In this document: positions 8,949 to 17,661 of the stretch, piece after piece
Position numbering within the stretch: the first letter of the stretch is position 1
Layout: each line of letters begins with the position of its first letter
Assembly: GCA_023954195.1 (NCBI GenBank)
Contig: JAMLIK010000002.1
Span: 806,001-870,000, forward strand
Length of the DNA: 64,000 nt
Reading direction: 5' to 3'
Source of the DNA: Xanthobacteraceae bacterium
GTDB lineage: Bacteria; Pseudomonadota; Alphaproteobacteria; Rhizobiales; Xanthobacteraceae
Notes under the pieces: model-generated
What the model saw: only the letters and a program-made list of their open reading frames with translations
Told to the model about the DNA's origin: nothing
Database searches by the model: none
Program-made: the position numbers and the translations under genes

Positions 8949-9182
8949 TTACTTCGCCAATCGTACGCCGGGTCCACCAGTGACTGACTGACCATCGTCG
9001 AGAATGATCACGCCGGCTGACTCAAGAGCGCGTCGGATCGCCGCGAGGTTATTTGCGATCGGCATTGATCGCTCCGTTTCAAAATTCCTGACGGTGGACA
9101 GACCTACACGAGCAGATTTTGCGAGGTCGTCTTGAGAGAGATTGACGAGTGCTCGGGCGGCGCGGCACTGAGCTGGAGTCAC
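8949..9182 (-). CDS. Small XRE-family repressor
   Basis: The 77-residue protein starts with GTG behind a strong AGGAGG site. Almost the whole protein is one XRE helix-turn-helix: [20 protein letters not shown], then [17 protein letters not shown], then [15 protein letters not shown]. It has no dimerisation or RecA-cleavage domain. It is divergent from the small gene at 9291 and the region between holds palindromic sites it probably binds. It is likely the lysogeny-maintaining repressor or an equivalent. Confidence 0.85.
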   Translation of the reverse strand: MTPAQCRAARALVNLSQDDLAKSARVGLSTVRNFETERSMPIANNLAAIRRALESAGVIILDDGQSVTGGPGVRLAK

Positions 9183-9214
9183 AAAAACCTCCTGTAACGA
9201 ATTTCATCCATCAT

Positions 9215-9255
9215 AACGAATATCGTTGACAATACTATATATAACGATTATCGTT
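9215..9255 (+). promoter_or_regulatory. Two repressor operators overlapping a rightward promoter
   Basis: Two 13-base palindromic sites, AACGAATATCGTT (9215-9227) and AACGATTATCGTT (9243-9255), have centres 28 bases apart. A further AACGA half-site lies at 9196. A TTGACA box (9226-9231) touches the first site, and TATCGT (9249-9254), 17 bases later, lies within the second. A repressor bound here would block transcription toward 9291. The likely ligand is the XRE protein encoded beside it. Confidence 0.65.
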
Positions 9256-9290
9256 GCCCTTGGTTTTAATCGTTATGCACAGGATATGTG

Positions 9291-9461
9291 ATGACCAAGA
9301 AAGAGCGTGAGCAGTTTGAATTCATCCAGCGCACCGTGATGGTATTGGCGAGCGCCGTGGCATTGAAGCGACCGGCACAGGTGCGTATCGCGACCGAGAT
9401 ACTGGCGCGTGAGTGCGGCGTGGCAATGCCGCGCGAAACGGCCAAAATCCGTGAGGCATGA
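9291..9461 (+). CDS. Small protein under repressor-type operators
   Basis: A 56-residue frame starts MTKKEREQFEFIQRTVMVLA and ends with TAKIREA. It is charged and helical, with no recognised domain. It lies directly downstream of the palindromic operator pair and divergent from the XRE gene, the usual place of a Cro-like or early lytic gene, although it has no visible helix-turn-helix. It is too short for many gene finders. Confidence 0.5.
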   Translation: MTKKEREQFEFIQRTVMVLASAVALKRPAQVRIATEILARECGVAMPRETAKIREA

Positions 9462-9525
9462 TCCCTCGTGAGGCGACTCGTGAGGTCGCCGAAAACGCGG
9501 AAATTTATCTAACTAAAGCAACGCT

Positions 9526-9549
9526 GGTTGACACCCTCCGAGCGCGCCA
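9526..9549 (+). other. tRNA 3'-end-like fragment, candidate right attachment site
   Basis: The stretch ends with CCCTCCGAGCGCGCCA. Its first 12 bases are identical to the T-stem/acceptor end of tRNA-Leu(GAG) at 33429-33440, and CCA follows after one base. No other tRNA parts are found upstream. It lies where phage genes end and chromosomal genes begin. Phages that integrate into a tRNA leave such a 3' fragment at the far end. The T-loop does not pair well, so the call is tentative. Confidence 0.4.
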
Positions 9550-9695
9550 TTTTCGAGGCGCATCCCCTCGCTGAAGGTGCGGGAGGAATCCAGGCGTCGA
9601 GAGCGGCCGGGGCGTTTCCCGATGTGGAGCGTTGAAGGCTCGGGTTCGTGTCCGGTCCGGCCGATCCGACGGCGCTTGCGCGCGCGATCCGGCGG

Positions 9696-12014
9696 TCACT
9701 CCGCGATCAGGCTCGCGATCCTGGCCTGATAGCGTTCGATCGGATTTTCGGCGACGCCGATGAACGGCTCGACGTGGACGAGGCAGGTGTGGGCCGAGCA
9801 GCCCTGGCCGAATTGCGACGTCGGCACGTCGAGCGTCAGCACGTTCGGGTTGCCGGCAAGATCGAGGGCGCTGTTGCTGGCGGGCGTCAGCCAGGCGCCG
9901 GTCGGCAGCACCACCACGCTCTCGCGCACCGCCTCGGTGAGGGTCGCGGTCGCGAGGCATTCGCCGCGCTCGTTCCACAGCCGCACGGTCTGCCCGTCCG
10001 AGATGCCGAGACGATGCGCGTCGGTCGGATGCATGCGGGCCTGCTCGCGGCCGTTGCGCTTGTGCCGCTGGCTCTCCGGCGCCGCTTCGAGCTGGCTGTG
10101 CAGCCGCCCCGCCGGCTGGTGCGAAATCAGATGCATCATGCGCTCGCGCACCGCCGCCGGCGCGCCGAGCCACTCGGCCGGCGGCAGCCAGGCGGGGTGA
10201 CTGCGGCAATCGTCGTAGTTCAGCCGCGCCAGCATCTCGCTGCCGAGCACGATGCGTCCGCTCTCGGTGGCGAGCGGGCAGGCGTCGGGATCGTCGCGGA
10301 ATTCCGCCAGATAGACGTTGTTCGGCCGGGTCGGAACCTCGGCGTAGCCTTGCCGCCAGAAGGTCTCGAAATCAGGCATGTCGTGGTTGAAGCGGCTCGC
10401 GGCGTCGGCGCGGGACAGATCGTAGATATAGCGAATCCATTCCATCTCGCCACGGCCTTCGTTGAAGGCGCGACCGACGCCGAGGCGTTCGGCGAGGCCG
10501 TTGAAGATGTCGAAATCGCTGCGCGCCTCGGCCAGCGGCTCGATCGCCTTGTGCATGGCGACGATGACGTCGGATCGCCGGTTGCCGGCGAGGTCGTTGC
10601 GTTCGATCGAGGTTGAGGCCGGCAGCACGATATCGGCGCGCTGCGCCGTCGCCGTCCACATCGGCTCCTGAACCACGATGGTCTCGGGCCGGGTCCAGCC
10701 CTCCGCCAGCCGGTTGATGTCCTGTTGATGGTGGAACGGATTGCCGCCCGCCCAGTACACCATGCGGATGTCCGGATAGGTATGGGTCTTGCCCTGATAG
10801 TCGAAACGGGCGCCGGGCTTGAGCAGCAGATCGGTGATCCGGGCCACCGGAATGAAGCTGTCGATCGCCTTGTCGAACTGGGAGATGGCGGGCGACTTCG
10901 CGACCGCGAACGGCGCGCCGACGCCGCCCAGCGATCCGTAGCCGTAACCGACGCCGCCGCCCGGCAGGCCGATCTGGCCGTTGACCGCCGCGAGCCCCAG
11001 CGCCGCCCAGAACGGTTGCTCGCCATGGTGGGCGCGCTGCAAGCTCCAGCTCACGCTGAGCATGCTGCGCGTCGTCGCCAGCCGCAGCGCGAGGTCGCGG
11101 ATGGCGTCGGCGTTCAGCCCGGTGATCGCCGCCGCCCACGCCGCGTCCTTGACGACGCCGTCGGTCCGGCCGGCGAGGTAGTCGGTGAAGCGGTCGACCC
11201 CGCTGCAGCAGCGCGCCAGGAAGTCGCGATCCTGCCGGCCGGCTTTGACGGTCTCGCCGGCCAGCGCGATCATCAGCGCGGTGTCGGTGTTGGGCCGGAT
11301 CGGCCACCACTCGGCGGCGACCCAGTCGGGCAGGTCGTCCTTCAGCGGCGACACCAGCACCACGCGGACGCCGCGCGCCACCATGCGCCGCAGATAGGTT
11401 TCGAGGGCGTGGCGGCCGATGCCGCCGGCCTCGTTCTGCGCCGTTCGCGGCGACATCGCGCCGAACACCACCAGGGTGTCGGCGTGCTCGGCGACATCGT
11501 CGAGGGTGTTGGCGCGGCCGCCGCAGGCGTCGTCGCTGCCCAGCGTGTGCCGCAGGATCACCGGGCCGGCGGCGATGCTGTAGGTATCGACATGGCCGGT
11601 GTAGCCGCCGACCAGGTTCAGCGTCCGCTTCAGCAGCGAGGAGGCGTGATGGAAGCGGCCGCAACTGGTCCACCCGTAGGAGCCGGCGAAGATCGCGGCG
11701 TTGCCGTTGGTGGCGCTGACACGCCTGATTTCGTCCGCCACCAGGCCGAGAGCGGTATCCCAGTCCACCGCGACGAAGCGGTCGCGGCCGCGCGCGGCGC
11801 GATCGCTGCGGATGCCGCTGCGCAGCCAGCCGGCCCGCACCATCGGCCGCGCCACGCGGCGGGACGGATCGATCCAGTTGCGCACCGACTGGATGATCGG
11901 CGAGGGCGCGGGATCGCGCGCGAACGGCTCGATCCCGACGATCGCGCCGTCCTCGACCAGAATGGTGTAAGCGCCCCAATGGCTGCAATGCGGTACGCGA
12001 CGAACCTGACCCAT
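9696..12014 (-). CDS. Molybdopterin oxidoreductase, BisC/TorZ/DMSO reductase type
   Basis: The 772-residue protein has the DMSO/TMAO/biotin sulfoxide reductase layout: HWGAYTILVEDG at the start, GSYGWTSCGRFHHASSLLKR (Ser117 is the expected molybdenum ligand), a central GLPGGGVGYGYGSLGG segment, and a carboxy-terminal molydopterin-binding domain (QARMHPTDAHRLGISDG). It has no Cys motif for an Fe-S cluster and no twin-arginine signal, so it should act in the cytoplasm like BisC. It probably reduces an S- or N-oxide or oxidises an analogue. It is the last gene of the leftward catabolic operon, 33 bases after the ThDP gene. Confidence 0.88.
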   Translation of the reverse strand: MGQVRRVPHCSHWGAYTILVEDGAIVGIEPFARDPAPSPIIQSVRNWIDPSRRVARPMVRAGWLRSGIRSDRAARGRDRFVAVDWDTALGLVADEIRRVSATNGNAAIFAGSYGWTSCGRFHHASSLLKRTLNLVGGYTGHVDTYSIAAGPVILRHTLGSDDACGGRANTLDDVAEHADTLVVFGAMSPRTAQNEAGGIGRHALETYLRRMVARGVRVVLVSPLKDDLPDWVAAEWWPIRPNTDTALMIALAGETVKAGRQDRDFLARCCSGVDRFTDYLAGRTDGVVKDAAWAAAITGLNADAIRDLALRLATTRSMLSVSWSLQRAHHGEQPFWAALGLAAVNGQIGLPGGGVGYGYGSLGGVGAPFAVAKSPAISQFDKAIDSFIPVARITDLLLKPGARFDYQGKTHTYPDIRMVYWAGGNPFHHQQDINRLAEGWTRPETIVVQEPMWTATAQRADIVLPASTSIERNDLAGNRRSDVIVAMHKAIEPLAEARSDFDIFNGLAERLGVGRAFNEGRGEMEWIRYIYDLSRADAASRFNHDMPDFETFWRQGYAEVPTRPNNVYLAEFRDDPDACPLATESGRIVLGSEMLARLNYDDCRSHPAWLPPAEWLGAPAAVRERMMHLISHQPAGRLHSQLEAAPESQRHKRNGREQARMHPTDAHRLGISDGQTVRLWNERGECLATATLTEAVRESVVVLPTGAWLTPASNSALDLAGNPNVLTLDVPTSQFGQGCSAHTCLVHVEPFIGVAENPIERYQARIASLIAE

Positions 12015-12047
12015 GACGGTCTCGCTTCCTTGATTAAGGACTCTGAA

Positions 12048-13613
12048 TCACAACACCGCCTCGATGACGAACGGGCCGCGCCGCGGCATCGCCGAGGTCA
12101 GCAGATCGCCAAGCTCCTCGGCGGTCTCGGCGCGGGCGGCCTCGACGCCCATGGCGTTGGCCATGCGCACCCAGTCGAGGGTCGGATCGTCGAGGTCGAG
12201 CATGCGGCTGGCGTTTCGGCCCGGCGCTCCCGCGCCGACATTCGCCAGCTCGCCGCGCAGGATCTCGTAGCGGCGATTGGCGCAGACGATGGTGACGATG
12301 TCGAGGCGCTCGCGCGCATGGGTCCACAGCGCCTGCACCGTGTACATGCCGCTGCCGTCGGCTTGCAGCGCGATCACCTTGCGCTCGGGGCAGGCGATCG
12401 CCGCGCCCGCCGCCAGCGGCAGCCCGATGCCGATGGCGCCGCCGGTCAGTTGCAGGAAGTCGTGCGGCGGCGCGCCGTGAGTGGCGCCGTAGAAGCCGCG
12501 GCCGGAGGTGACCGATTCATCGCAGACGATGGCGTTGTCCGGCATCTGGCGCGCCAGCGTCAGCGCCAGCGCCTTCGGCGTCAGCCGCCCCGATGGACGA
12601 TCGGGCCGCGCCGCCTGGCTCAGCACCGGCGCGACGTCGGCGGCGACGCCGAGTTCGTCCGCCAGCATGTCGATCGCGAGCCCGAGGTCCGTGGTCGCGT
12701 CGGCGAGCGAAATCACCTGGCATGACGGCGGCAGCATCGCGCTCGGCTTGCCGGGATAGGCGAAGAAGGCGACCGGCGCGGTGGCGCCGATCAGGATCAT
12801 CTGCTCGACCTCGGCGAAGCTCTGCAACGCCTGCTCCACCTTGTAGGGCGCGCGGTCGATGGCGACGCGGCCGGCGCCGCGCTCGATCCGGGCATTGGAC
12901 TGCTGCGCCAGCAGCGTCGCGCCGCTGGCCACGGCGATCCGGCTCAAAGCCTTGAGGGCGTCGGCGCGGACCGCCTTGCCGGAGACGAGAATCACGGTGC
13001 GGCGGCGACACCGCAACGCCGTGGCGGCGGCGCGGACGCGGTCGGGGTCGGGCTTCGCCGGCGCGCCCGGCGCGCCCGGCGCGGCCTTGACGACGGCGGC
13101 GGCGGCCGGCGCGTTCCAGGCCGCGTCGGCTTGCAGGATCAGCGTGGCGACCTGGCCCGGCGCCGCGCGGGCCGCCGCGACGGCGTCGGCGGTGTCGCGG
13201 CCGACGTGATCGGCCGACACGATGCGGCGGACCCAGTGCGACATCGGGCGCGCCAGCGACTCGATATCGGTGGTCAGCGGCGCGTCGCAGGCGAGATGAT
13301 AGGAGGCATGTTCGCCGACGATGTTGACCATCGGCGTCCGCGCGCGGCGGGCGTTGTGCAGGTTGGCGAGCCCGTTGGCGAGACCCGGACCGAGATGCAG
13401 CAATGTCGCCGCCGGCGCGTCGCGCATCCGCGCGTAGCCGTCGGCGGCGCCGGTGACGACGCCCTCGAACAGTCCCAGCACGCACCGCATCCGCGGTCGG
13501 CGGTCGAGCGCCGCGACGAAGTGCATTTCCGAGGTGCCGGGATTGGCGAAGCAGACATCGATGCCGTTGGCCAGCAGCGTATCGCAAAGCAGATCGGCGC
13601 CCGTCATGGTCAT
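12048..13613 (-). CDS. ThDP-dependent enzyme of the acetolactate synthase/benzoylformate decarboxylase type
   Basis: From ATG 13613 the protein has 521 residues. The start overlaps the kinase stop as ATGA; a second ATG lies at 13607. The PYR domain has FANPGTSEMHF with the cofactor-activating Glu29 and the ThDP/Mg site reads ADGSGMYTVQALWT from residue 418, with ANRRY about 28 residues later. The usual first Gly of GDG is Ala. Such enzymes decarboxylate 2-keto acids or join/split C-C bonds. Close homologues are often named acetolactate synthase large subunit, but no regulatory subunit lies here and the context is catabolic. Confidence 0.85.
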   Translation of the reverse strand: MTMTGADLLCDTLLANGIDVCFANPGTSEMHFVAALDRRPRMRCVLGLFEGVVTGAADGYARMRDAPAATLLHLGPGLANGLANLHNARRARTPMVNIVGEHASYHLACDAPLTTDIESLARPMSHWVRRIVSADHVGRDTADAVAAARAAPGQVATLILQADAAWNAPAAAAVVKAAPGAPGAPAKPDPDRVRAAATALRCRRRTVILVSGKAVRADALKALSRIAVASGATLLAQQSNARIERGAGRVAIDRAPYKVEQALQSFAEVEQMILIGATAPVAFFAYPGKPSAMLPPSCQVISLADATTDLGLAIDMLADELGVAADVAPVLSQAARPDRPSGRLTPKALALTLARQMPDNAIVCDESVTSGRGFYGATHGAPPHDFLQLTGGAIGIGLPLAAGAAIACPERKVIALQADGSGMYTVQALWTHARERLDIVTIVCANRRYEILRGELANVGAGAPGRNASRMLDLDDPTLDWVRMANAMGVEAARAETAEELGDLLTSAMPRRGPFVIEAVL

Positions 13614-15133
13614 GAACCTCCAGCGGCATCGAAGACGCGGGCCTGTTCGGCGAGCGCCGACATGTCCTGCCAAAGCGGTGAGACCCGCTCGACAAGCTCG
13701 GTGAACACCCGGTATTTGCGCTCGGCGTAGTCGCGCAACGGGCCGGTGCGGGGATGCCGCGCCTGCCGGTCGATATCGAGCCAGCGCGCCGCCAGCGCCG
13801 CGCCGTCGCCCGCGCCGAGATGGTGCGCCGCGATCAGCCCCAGCCCTTGCAGCCCGACATGCGGGCTGGTGGAGCGGTATATCGGCCGGCCGAGCGTGTC
13901 GGCGAGGAACGCCATGAACGCGCTGTCGCCGGCCAGCCCGCCGCCGACCGCGACCGCGCCCCCGGCGGGATCCATGATGTCGTGACTGGTGCGGGCGAGG
14001 AAGGCGAGCGCCTCGCGCGCCGCCCATGCCACTTCGTCGGGGGTCGCGGCGGCGCCGAGCCCGATCAGCGCGCCCTTGGCGTCGGGATCGGTATAGGGCG
14101 CGCGCTCGCCGCCCGGTTCGAGGAAGGGATGGACGATCACCTGCGAATAGGCCGGCGTCACCGTGTCGGCCGGCGCGCGTGACAGCAGCCGGTCGAGATG
14201 GCCGAACGCCGTCGTGCCGTTGAAGCACGGCAGCAGGCACAGATAGCCGGAGCCGAGCGCGAATGGCTGGATGATGGCCCCGGCGGGCCGCCCCTCAATG
14301 GCGTCGGGATCGCGGACATAGCCGATGTGAATGGCGCTGGTGCCGAACGTCGAGGCTTGCGCGATGGTGGGCGAGACGCCGAGTCCGAGCCCGATCGCGG
14401 TGGACTGGACGTCGCCGGGGCCGAGCAGGACCGGCGTGCCGGCCGCGATGCCGAGATCGCGCGCGGCGGCCTCGCTCAGTGTGGCCCGGCAATCGGCCAG
14501 CGCGGTGAGCGGCGGCAACAGCGCGATGCCGCGCTTCAGCCCGATGGTGTGTTCGACCTCCTCCGACAGCCGGCCGTCCTGCCAGCGCCCCCAGTTCGAC
14601 AGCATGGTGGTCGGCTCGCACACCAGCGCGCCGCTGAGCGTGTGAAACAGATATTCCTTGAGCCGCAGCGCGTGGCGGATGCGGCCGAACCGTTCCGGTT
14701 CGTTGTCCTGGAGCCAGAGCAGATGCAGGATCTGCGAGGCGGCGGTCGGCCGCGCCGAGGTGATCGCCTGCACCCTGTCGGTCGCGCCGCTGGCGCTCAG
14801 CCGCGCCTGGAGTTGCCGGGTGCGGCCGTCGAGCCAGGTGATGGCGGAGCCGACCGGCCGCCCGTCCGCATCCAGCGGCCACAGGCCGTCGCCTTGCCCG
14901 GTGACGATGATGCCGTGAATCGTCCCGGCGTGTTCGGTGGCGCACCGGCGCAGCATCGCGAAAGCGTCGGCGCGCGACACCGCCATGTCCTGCTCGACCC
15001 GCGCGCCGTTGCGGCGCAGGGCCGCGTTGGGCGTTTCACAGAGGCCGACAAGTTCTCCGTCGAGCGTGAAGGCCGCCGCTTTCACCCGCGTCGTGCCGGA
15101 GTCGAGGCAAAGAACGAGGTCGCGCTGGGGCAT
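13610..15133 (-). CDS. FGGY-family carbohydrate kinase
   Basis: The 507-residue protein begins RDLVLCLDSGTTRVKAAAF, the phosphate-1 motif of the FGGY/actin-like fold. ITSARPTAASQILHLLWLQ follows, and the carboxy lobe has GGERAPYTDPDAKGALIGL and AVGGGLAGDSAFMAFLADTLGRPIY, the adenosine-binding motif. Xylulokinase, glycerokinase and AI-2 kinase are of this type and phosphorylate sugars or polyols. The specificity is not evident. It lies between aldolase and ThDP genes, consistent with phosphorylation before aldol cleavage. Confidence 0.88.
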   Translation of the reverse strand: MPQRDLVLCLDSGTTRVKAAAFTLDGELVGLCETPNAALRRNGARVEQDMAVSRADAFAMLRRCATEHAGTIHGIIVTGQGDGLWPLDADGRPVGSAITWLDGRTRQLQARLSASGATDRVQAITSARPTAASQILHLLWLQDNEPERFGRIRHALRLKEYLFHTLSGALVCEPTTMLSNWGRWQDGRLSEEVEHTIGLKRGIALLPPLTALADCRATLSEAAARDLGIAAGTPVLLGPGDVQSTAIGLGLGVSPTIAQASTFGTSAIHIGYVRDPDAIEGRPAGAIIQPFALGSGYLCLLPCFNGTTAFGHLDRLLSRAPADTVTPAYSQVIVHPFLEPGGERAPYTDPDAKGALIGLGAAATPDEVAWAAREALAFLARTSHDIMDPAGGAVAVGGGLAGDSAFMAFLADTLGRPIYRSTSPHVGLQGLGLIAAHHLGAGDGAALAARWLDIDRQARHPRTGPLRDYAERKYRVFTELVERVSPLWQDMSALAEQARVFDAAGGS

Positions 15134-15150
15134 GATTCAGGAAGCTTCGT

Positions 15151-15825
15151 TCAAGATGCCTGACGCAAGCCTTCCAGCACCGCGCTGCTCTGCTGCCCGT
15201 AGGTCTTGAACTTTTCCAGGACCGCCGCGATCTGCGGCTCCGACAGCACCGGCGGTTCGCCGAGCGGCAGGCACAATAGATATTGATGCGCCAGTTCCTC
15301 CACCGTCACCGCCAGCGCCAGCGCGCGGGCGATCGAGACATGCGCGGCGATGACGCCATGATGCGCCATCAGGCAGGCGCGGCGGCCTTCGAGCGCGACG
15401 ACGACGCGGTCGGCCAGTTCCTGCGAACCGAAAATCTCGTAGGGCGCGCAGCGGATGGTGGCGCCGCCGGCGGCCGCGATCGCGTAGTGGATCGCGGGAA
15501 TGTCCTTGTTGAGGATGCTGACGGCGGTGGCGTGGGTCGAATGGGTATGCACGACGGCGTTGAGATCGGGCCGCGCTTGCAGGATGTCGCGATGGAACCG
15601 CCACTCGCTGGACGGCTGCACCTCGCCCTTGTAGGTGGCGTCCCAGTTCATCATCACGACGTACTCGGGGACCAGCTTGTCGTAGGGCAGTCCGGTCGGC
15701 GAGATCAGGAAGCCGTCGCCATAACGGACGCTGATGTTGCCGGCGGTGCCCTTGTTGATGCCGAGCCGGTTCATGGCCCGGCACGACTCGATGATTTCCG
15801 TTCGCAGCGTGAGTTCGTTCGACAT
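15151..15825 (-). CDS. Class II aldolase/adducin family protein
   Basis: From ATG 15825 there are 224 residues, typical for FucA/RhaD/AraD-type enzymes. The motifs are GTAGNISVRYGDGFLISPTG (phosphate-binding), SSEW with Glu74, and HTHSTHA (His93, His95) plus His155 in AHHG as zinc ligands. These enzymes cleave a phosphorylated sugar or sugar acid to DHAP or a related ketone and an aldehyde, or epimerise. The kinase gene follows 17 bases on, which supports a phosphorylated substrate. Confidence 0.88.
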   Translation of the reverse strand: MSNELTLRTEIIESCRAMNRLGINKGTAGNISVRYGDGFLISPTGLPYDKLVPEYVVMMNWDATYKGEVQPSSEWRFHRDILQARPDLNAVVHTHSTHATAVSILNKDIPAIHYAIAAAGGATIRCAPYEIFGSQELADRVVVALEGRRACLMAHHGVIAAHVSIARALALAVTVEELAHQYLLCLPLGEPPVLSEPQIAAVLEKFKTYGQQSSAVLEGLRQAS

Positions 15826-15833
15826 GGGTTCTC

Positions 15834-16880
15834 TCACTTGGTCGGGTAGAGCGGCGGCTGGCCGTCGAGGATGCGGCCGATATCCTCGGCGATCATATCG
15901 GCGGCCTTGATGATGGAAAAGCGCGACGCGCCGGCGATGTGCGGCGACAGCGTGACATTGGGCAAGCGCAGCAGCGGCCAGTCGGCGGGCGGCGGCTCCG
16001 GATCGAAGGTGTCGAGCACGGCGCCGGCGAGATGGCCCGACACCAGCGCGTCGTACAGCGCGGCGTAGTCGAGCACCTGGCCGCGCGTGGTGTTGACCAG
16101 ATAGGATCCGCGCTTCATCGCGGCGATCTGGGCGCGGCCGATCATGCCCTTGGTTTGCGGCGTCACGCGCGGATGCAGCGTCACCACGTCGGAACGCGCC
16201 AGCAAGTCGTCGAACGACGCCTTGGCGAAGCCGGCGGCCTGTTCCTCGGCGGTCAGTTCCTTGAACGGATCGAAAATCAGGATGCGGCAGCCGAACGGCT
16301 GGAGCAGCCGCGCGACGCGGGTGCCGATGTCGCCGTAACCGATGATGCCGACGGTCAGTTCGCACAGCTCGGGGCCGGTGTGGTCGAGATGGTAGAACTC
16401 GCGGCCGAAGGCGCCGCTCGCGACCGTGAGGTGGCCACGGATCAGGTTGCGGGTTTCGGCGAGCAGCGAGGCCACGGTGAATTCGGCCACCGCCGAGGCG
16501 TTGCGGCCGGGCGTGTTGATGACGGTGACGCCGCGCTCGCGCGCCGCCGCGGTATCGATGTTGACCGGGCCGCCGCGCGACACCGCGACGGTTTTCAGCC
16601 GCGGCGCGCGCGCGAAACTGTCGCCGGTGATCGGGGCGAGATGGGTGATCAGAATGTCGAGGTCGGCGATGAAGGCGAAGTAATCCTCCGGCCGGCCGAC
16701 GAACTCGGCGACCGGCAATGTCGGATCGCGCTTGGTCGATTGCAGCTTCAGCGGCCAGTCGAGCGTCATCGCGGCGTAGGTCACCGGCCGCGCGCCCAGC
16801 CGCTTGCGCAGCGCCGCCTCGAAGAAGCGCGGCTGCATGAAGCCGTCGCCGATGATGCCGATTTTCAGATGATCCGTCAT
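15834..16880 (-). CDS. D-isomer-specific 2-hydroxyacid dehydrogenase family protein
   Basis: The 348-residue protein has the NAD-binding motif GIIGYGDIGTRVA (about 178-190) followed by an Asp (FDPF) that selects NAD over NADP. VAVSRGGPVNID, NTTRGQVLDYAAL (catalytic Arg region) and LSPHIAGAS with the catalytic His complete the family set. It interconverts a 2-hydroxy and a 2-keto acid in the cytoplasm. Its start overlaps the CoA-transferase stop (ATGA). It would be able to feed a 2-keto acid to the ThDP enzyme encoded downstream. Confidence 0.9.
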   Translation of the reverse strand: MTDHLKIGIIGDGFMQPRFFEAALRKRLGARPVTYAAMTLDWPLKLQSTKRDPTLPVAEFVGRPEDYFAFIADLDILITHLAPITGDSFARAPRLKTVAVSRGGPVNIDTAAARERGVTVINTPGRNASAVAEFTVASLLAETRNLIRGHLTVASGAFGREFYHLDHTGPELCELTVGIIGYGDIGTRVARLLQPFGCRILIFDPFKELTAEEQAAGFAKASFDDLLARSDVVTLHPRVTPQTKGMIGRAQIAAMKRGSYLVNTTRGQVLDYAALYDALVSGHLAGAVLDTFDPEPPPADWPLLRLPNVTLSPHIAGASRFSIIKAADMIAEDIGRILDGQPPLYPTK

Positions 16881-17656
16881 TGCCGCCTGCCTGTGTCGTG
16901 TCGTTCCGCGTCGCGTTCGATGTCGGCCTTCATCGCGCTGGCGAAAGCCGGATAGGTTTCGTTCAGTTCGTCGAGAACCTGATGCCGCAACAGATCGAGC
17001 GTGGGGCCGTCCGGCGGCGGCGTGGTCCGGGGCGCCGGCTCATGGGCGAAGGCGAAGCCGGTCGCCTGCGCGATGTCGTCAAGGCGGTGGCCGGGATGAA
17101 CGCTCTCCAGCGTGAAGCCGGGGCGGCGCTTGTCGAAAGAAAATAATCCGAGACCTGTCAGCAGCGCGTACGGGCCGCCCTTGCGATAGACGTGGTCGCC
17201 GGTCACGCCGGGCGCGCTGACGAAATCGACCTTGTCGACGAACACCCGTGGCGAGTGCTCCTCGCGGAACAGAATGACGCGGGGCACGACGTAATAGAGA
17301 TAGGCCGAGCCGAACGAGCCCGGCCAGCGCACGCTGGATCGCGGATAGTCCCCGGCGCCGACCAGATTGATGTTGCCGCGGCCGTCGATCTGTCCGCCGC
17401 CGAGGAAGAACGCATCGATCCGGCCTTGCCCGGCGCAGTCGAACAATTCCGCCGAGCCGTTGGTGAAGAAGTTATGCTCGCGCGAACCGAGGATCGAAAT
17501 GCGGGTCGGCGGCAGGCCGGCGCGCCGGTTGAGCGCGCGCCGCAGCATCGCGCCGGCCGCCGGAATCGGCGACGACGCGCCGACCGCGACATGGCGAACG
17601 CCGTCGAGCAGGCCGGCGATGGTGTGGATCAGGATTTCACGGGGCGTCGCGGGCAT
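16877..17656 (-). CDS. CoA-transferase subunit B
   Basis: The 259-residue protein resembles the beta subunit of the glutaconate/3-oxoadipate CoA-transferase group: VAVGASSPIPAAGAMLRRAL, FFLGGGQIDGRGNINLVGAGDY, RWPGSFGSAYLYYVVPRVIL, and a conserved end LESVHPGHRLDDIAQATGF. The family uses a carboxylate pair to move CoA. It starts five bases after subunit A stops. The carboxy end after residue 230 is variable. The acid substrate is not evident. Confidence 0.85.
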   Translation of the reverse strand: MPATPREILIHTIAGLLDGVRHVAVGASSPIPAAGAMLRRALNRRAGLPPTRISILGSREHNFFTNGSAELFDCAGQGRIDAFFLGGGQIDGRGNINLVGAGDYPRSSVRWPGSFGSAYLYYVVPRVILFREEHSPRVFVDKVDFVSAPGVTGDHVYRKGGPYALLTGLGLFSFDKRRPGFTLESVHPGHRLDDIAQATGFAFAHEPAPRTTPPPDGPTLDLLRHQVLDELNETYPAFASAMKADIERDAERHDTGRRQ

Positions 17657-17661
17657 CGGCG

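Noticed and set aside
2-9461. Gene transfer agent instead of prophage
   Set aside because: Order and content differ from the Rhodobacter-type GTA cluster, and a repressor, an excisionase-like gene and a likely attachment site are present.
10725-12725. Long rightward open frame of 666 codons opposite the molybdoenzyme gene
   Set aside because: It is a high-GC shadow: its sequence is Arg/Ala/Val-rich without family motifs, while the opposite strand encodes a clear, motif-complete enzyme.
12048-14240. 730-codon extension of the ThDP gene
   Set aside because: The region beyond 13613 encodes the FGGY kinase in another frame; the ATGA junction marks the true start.
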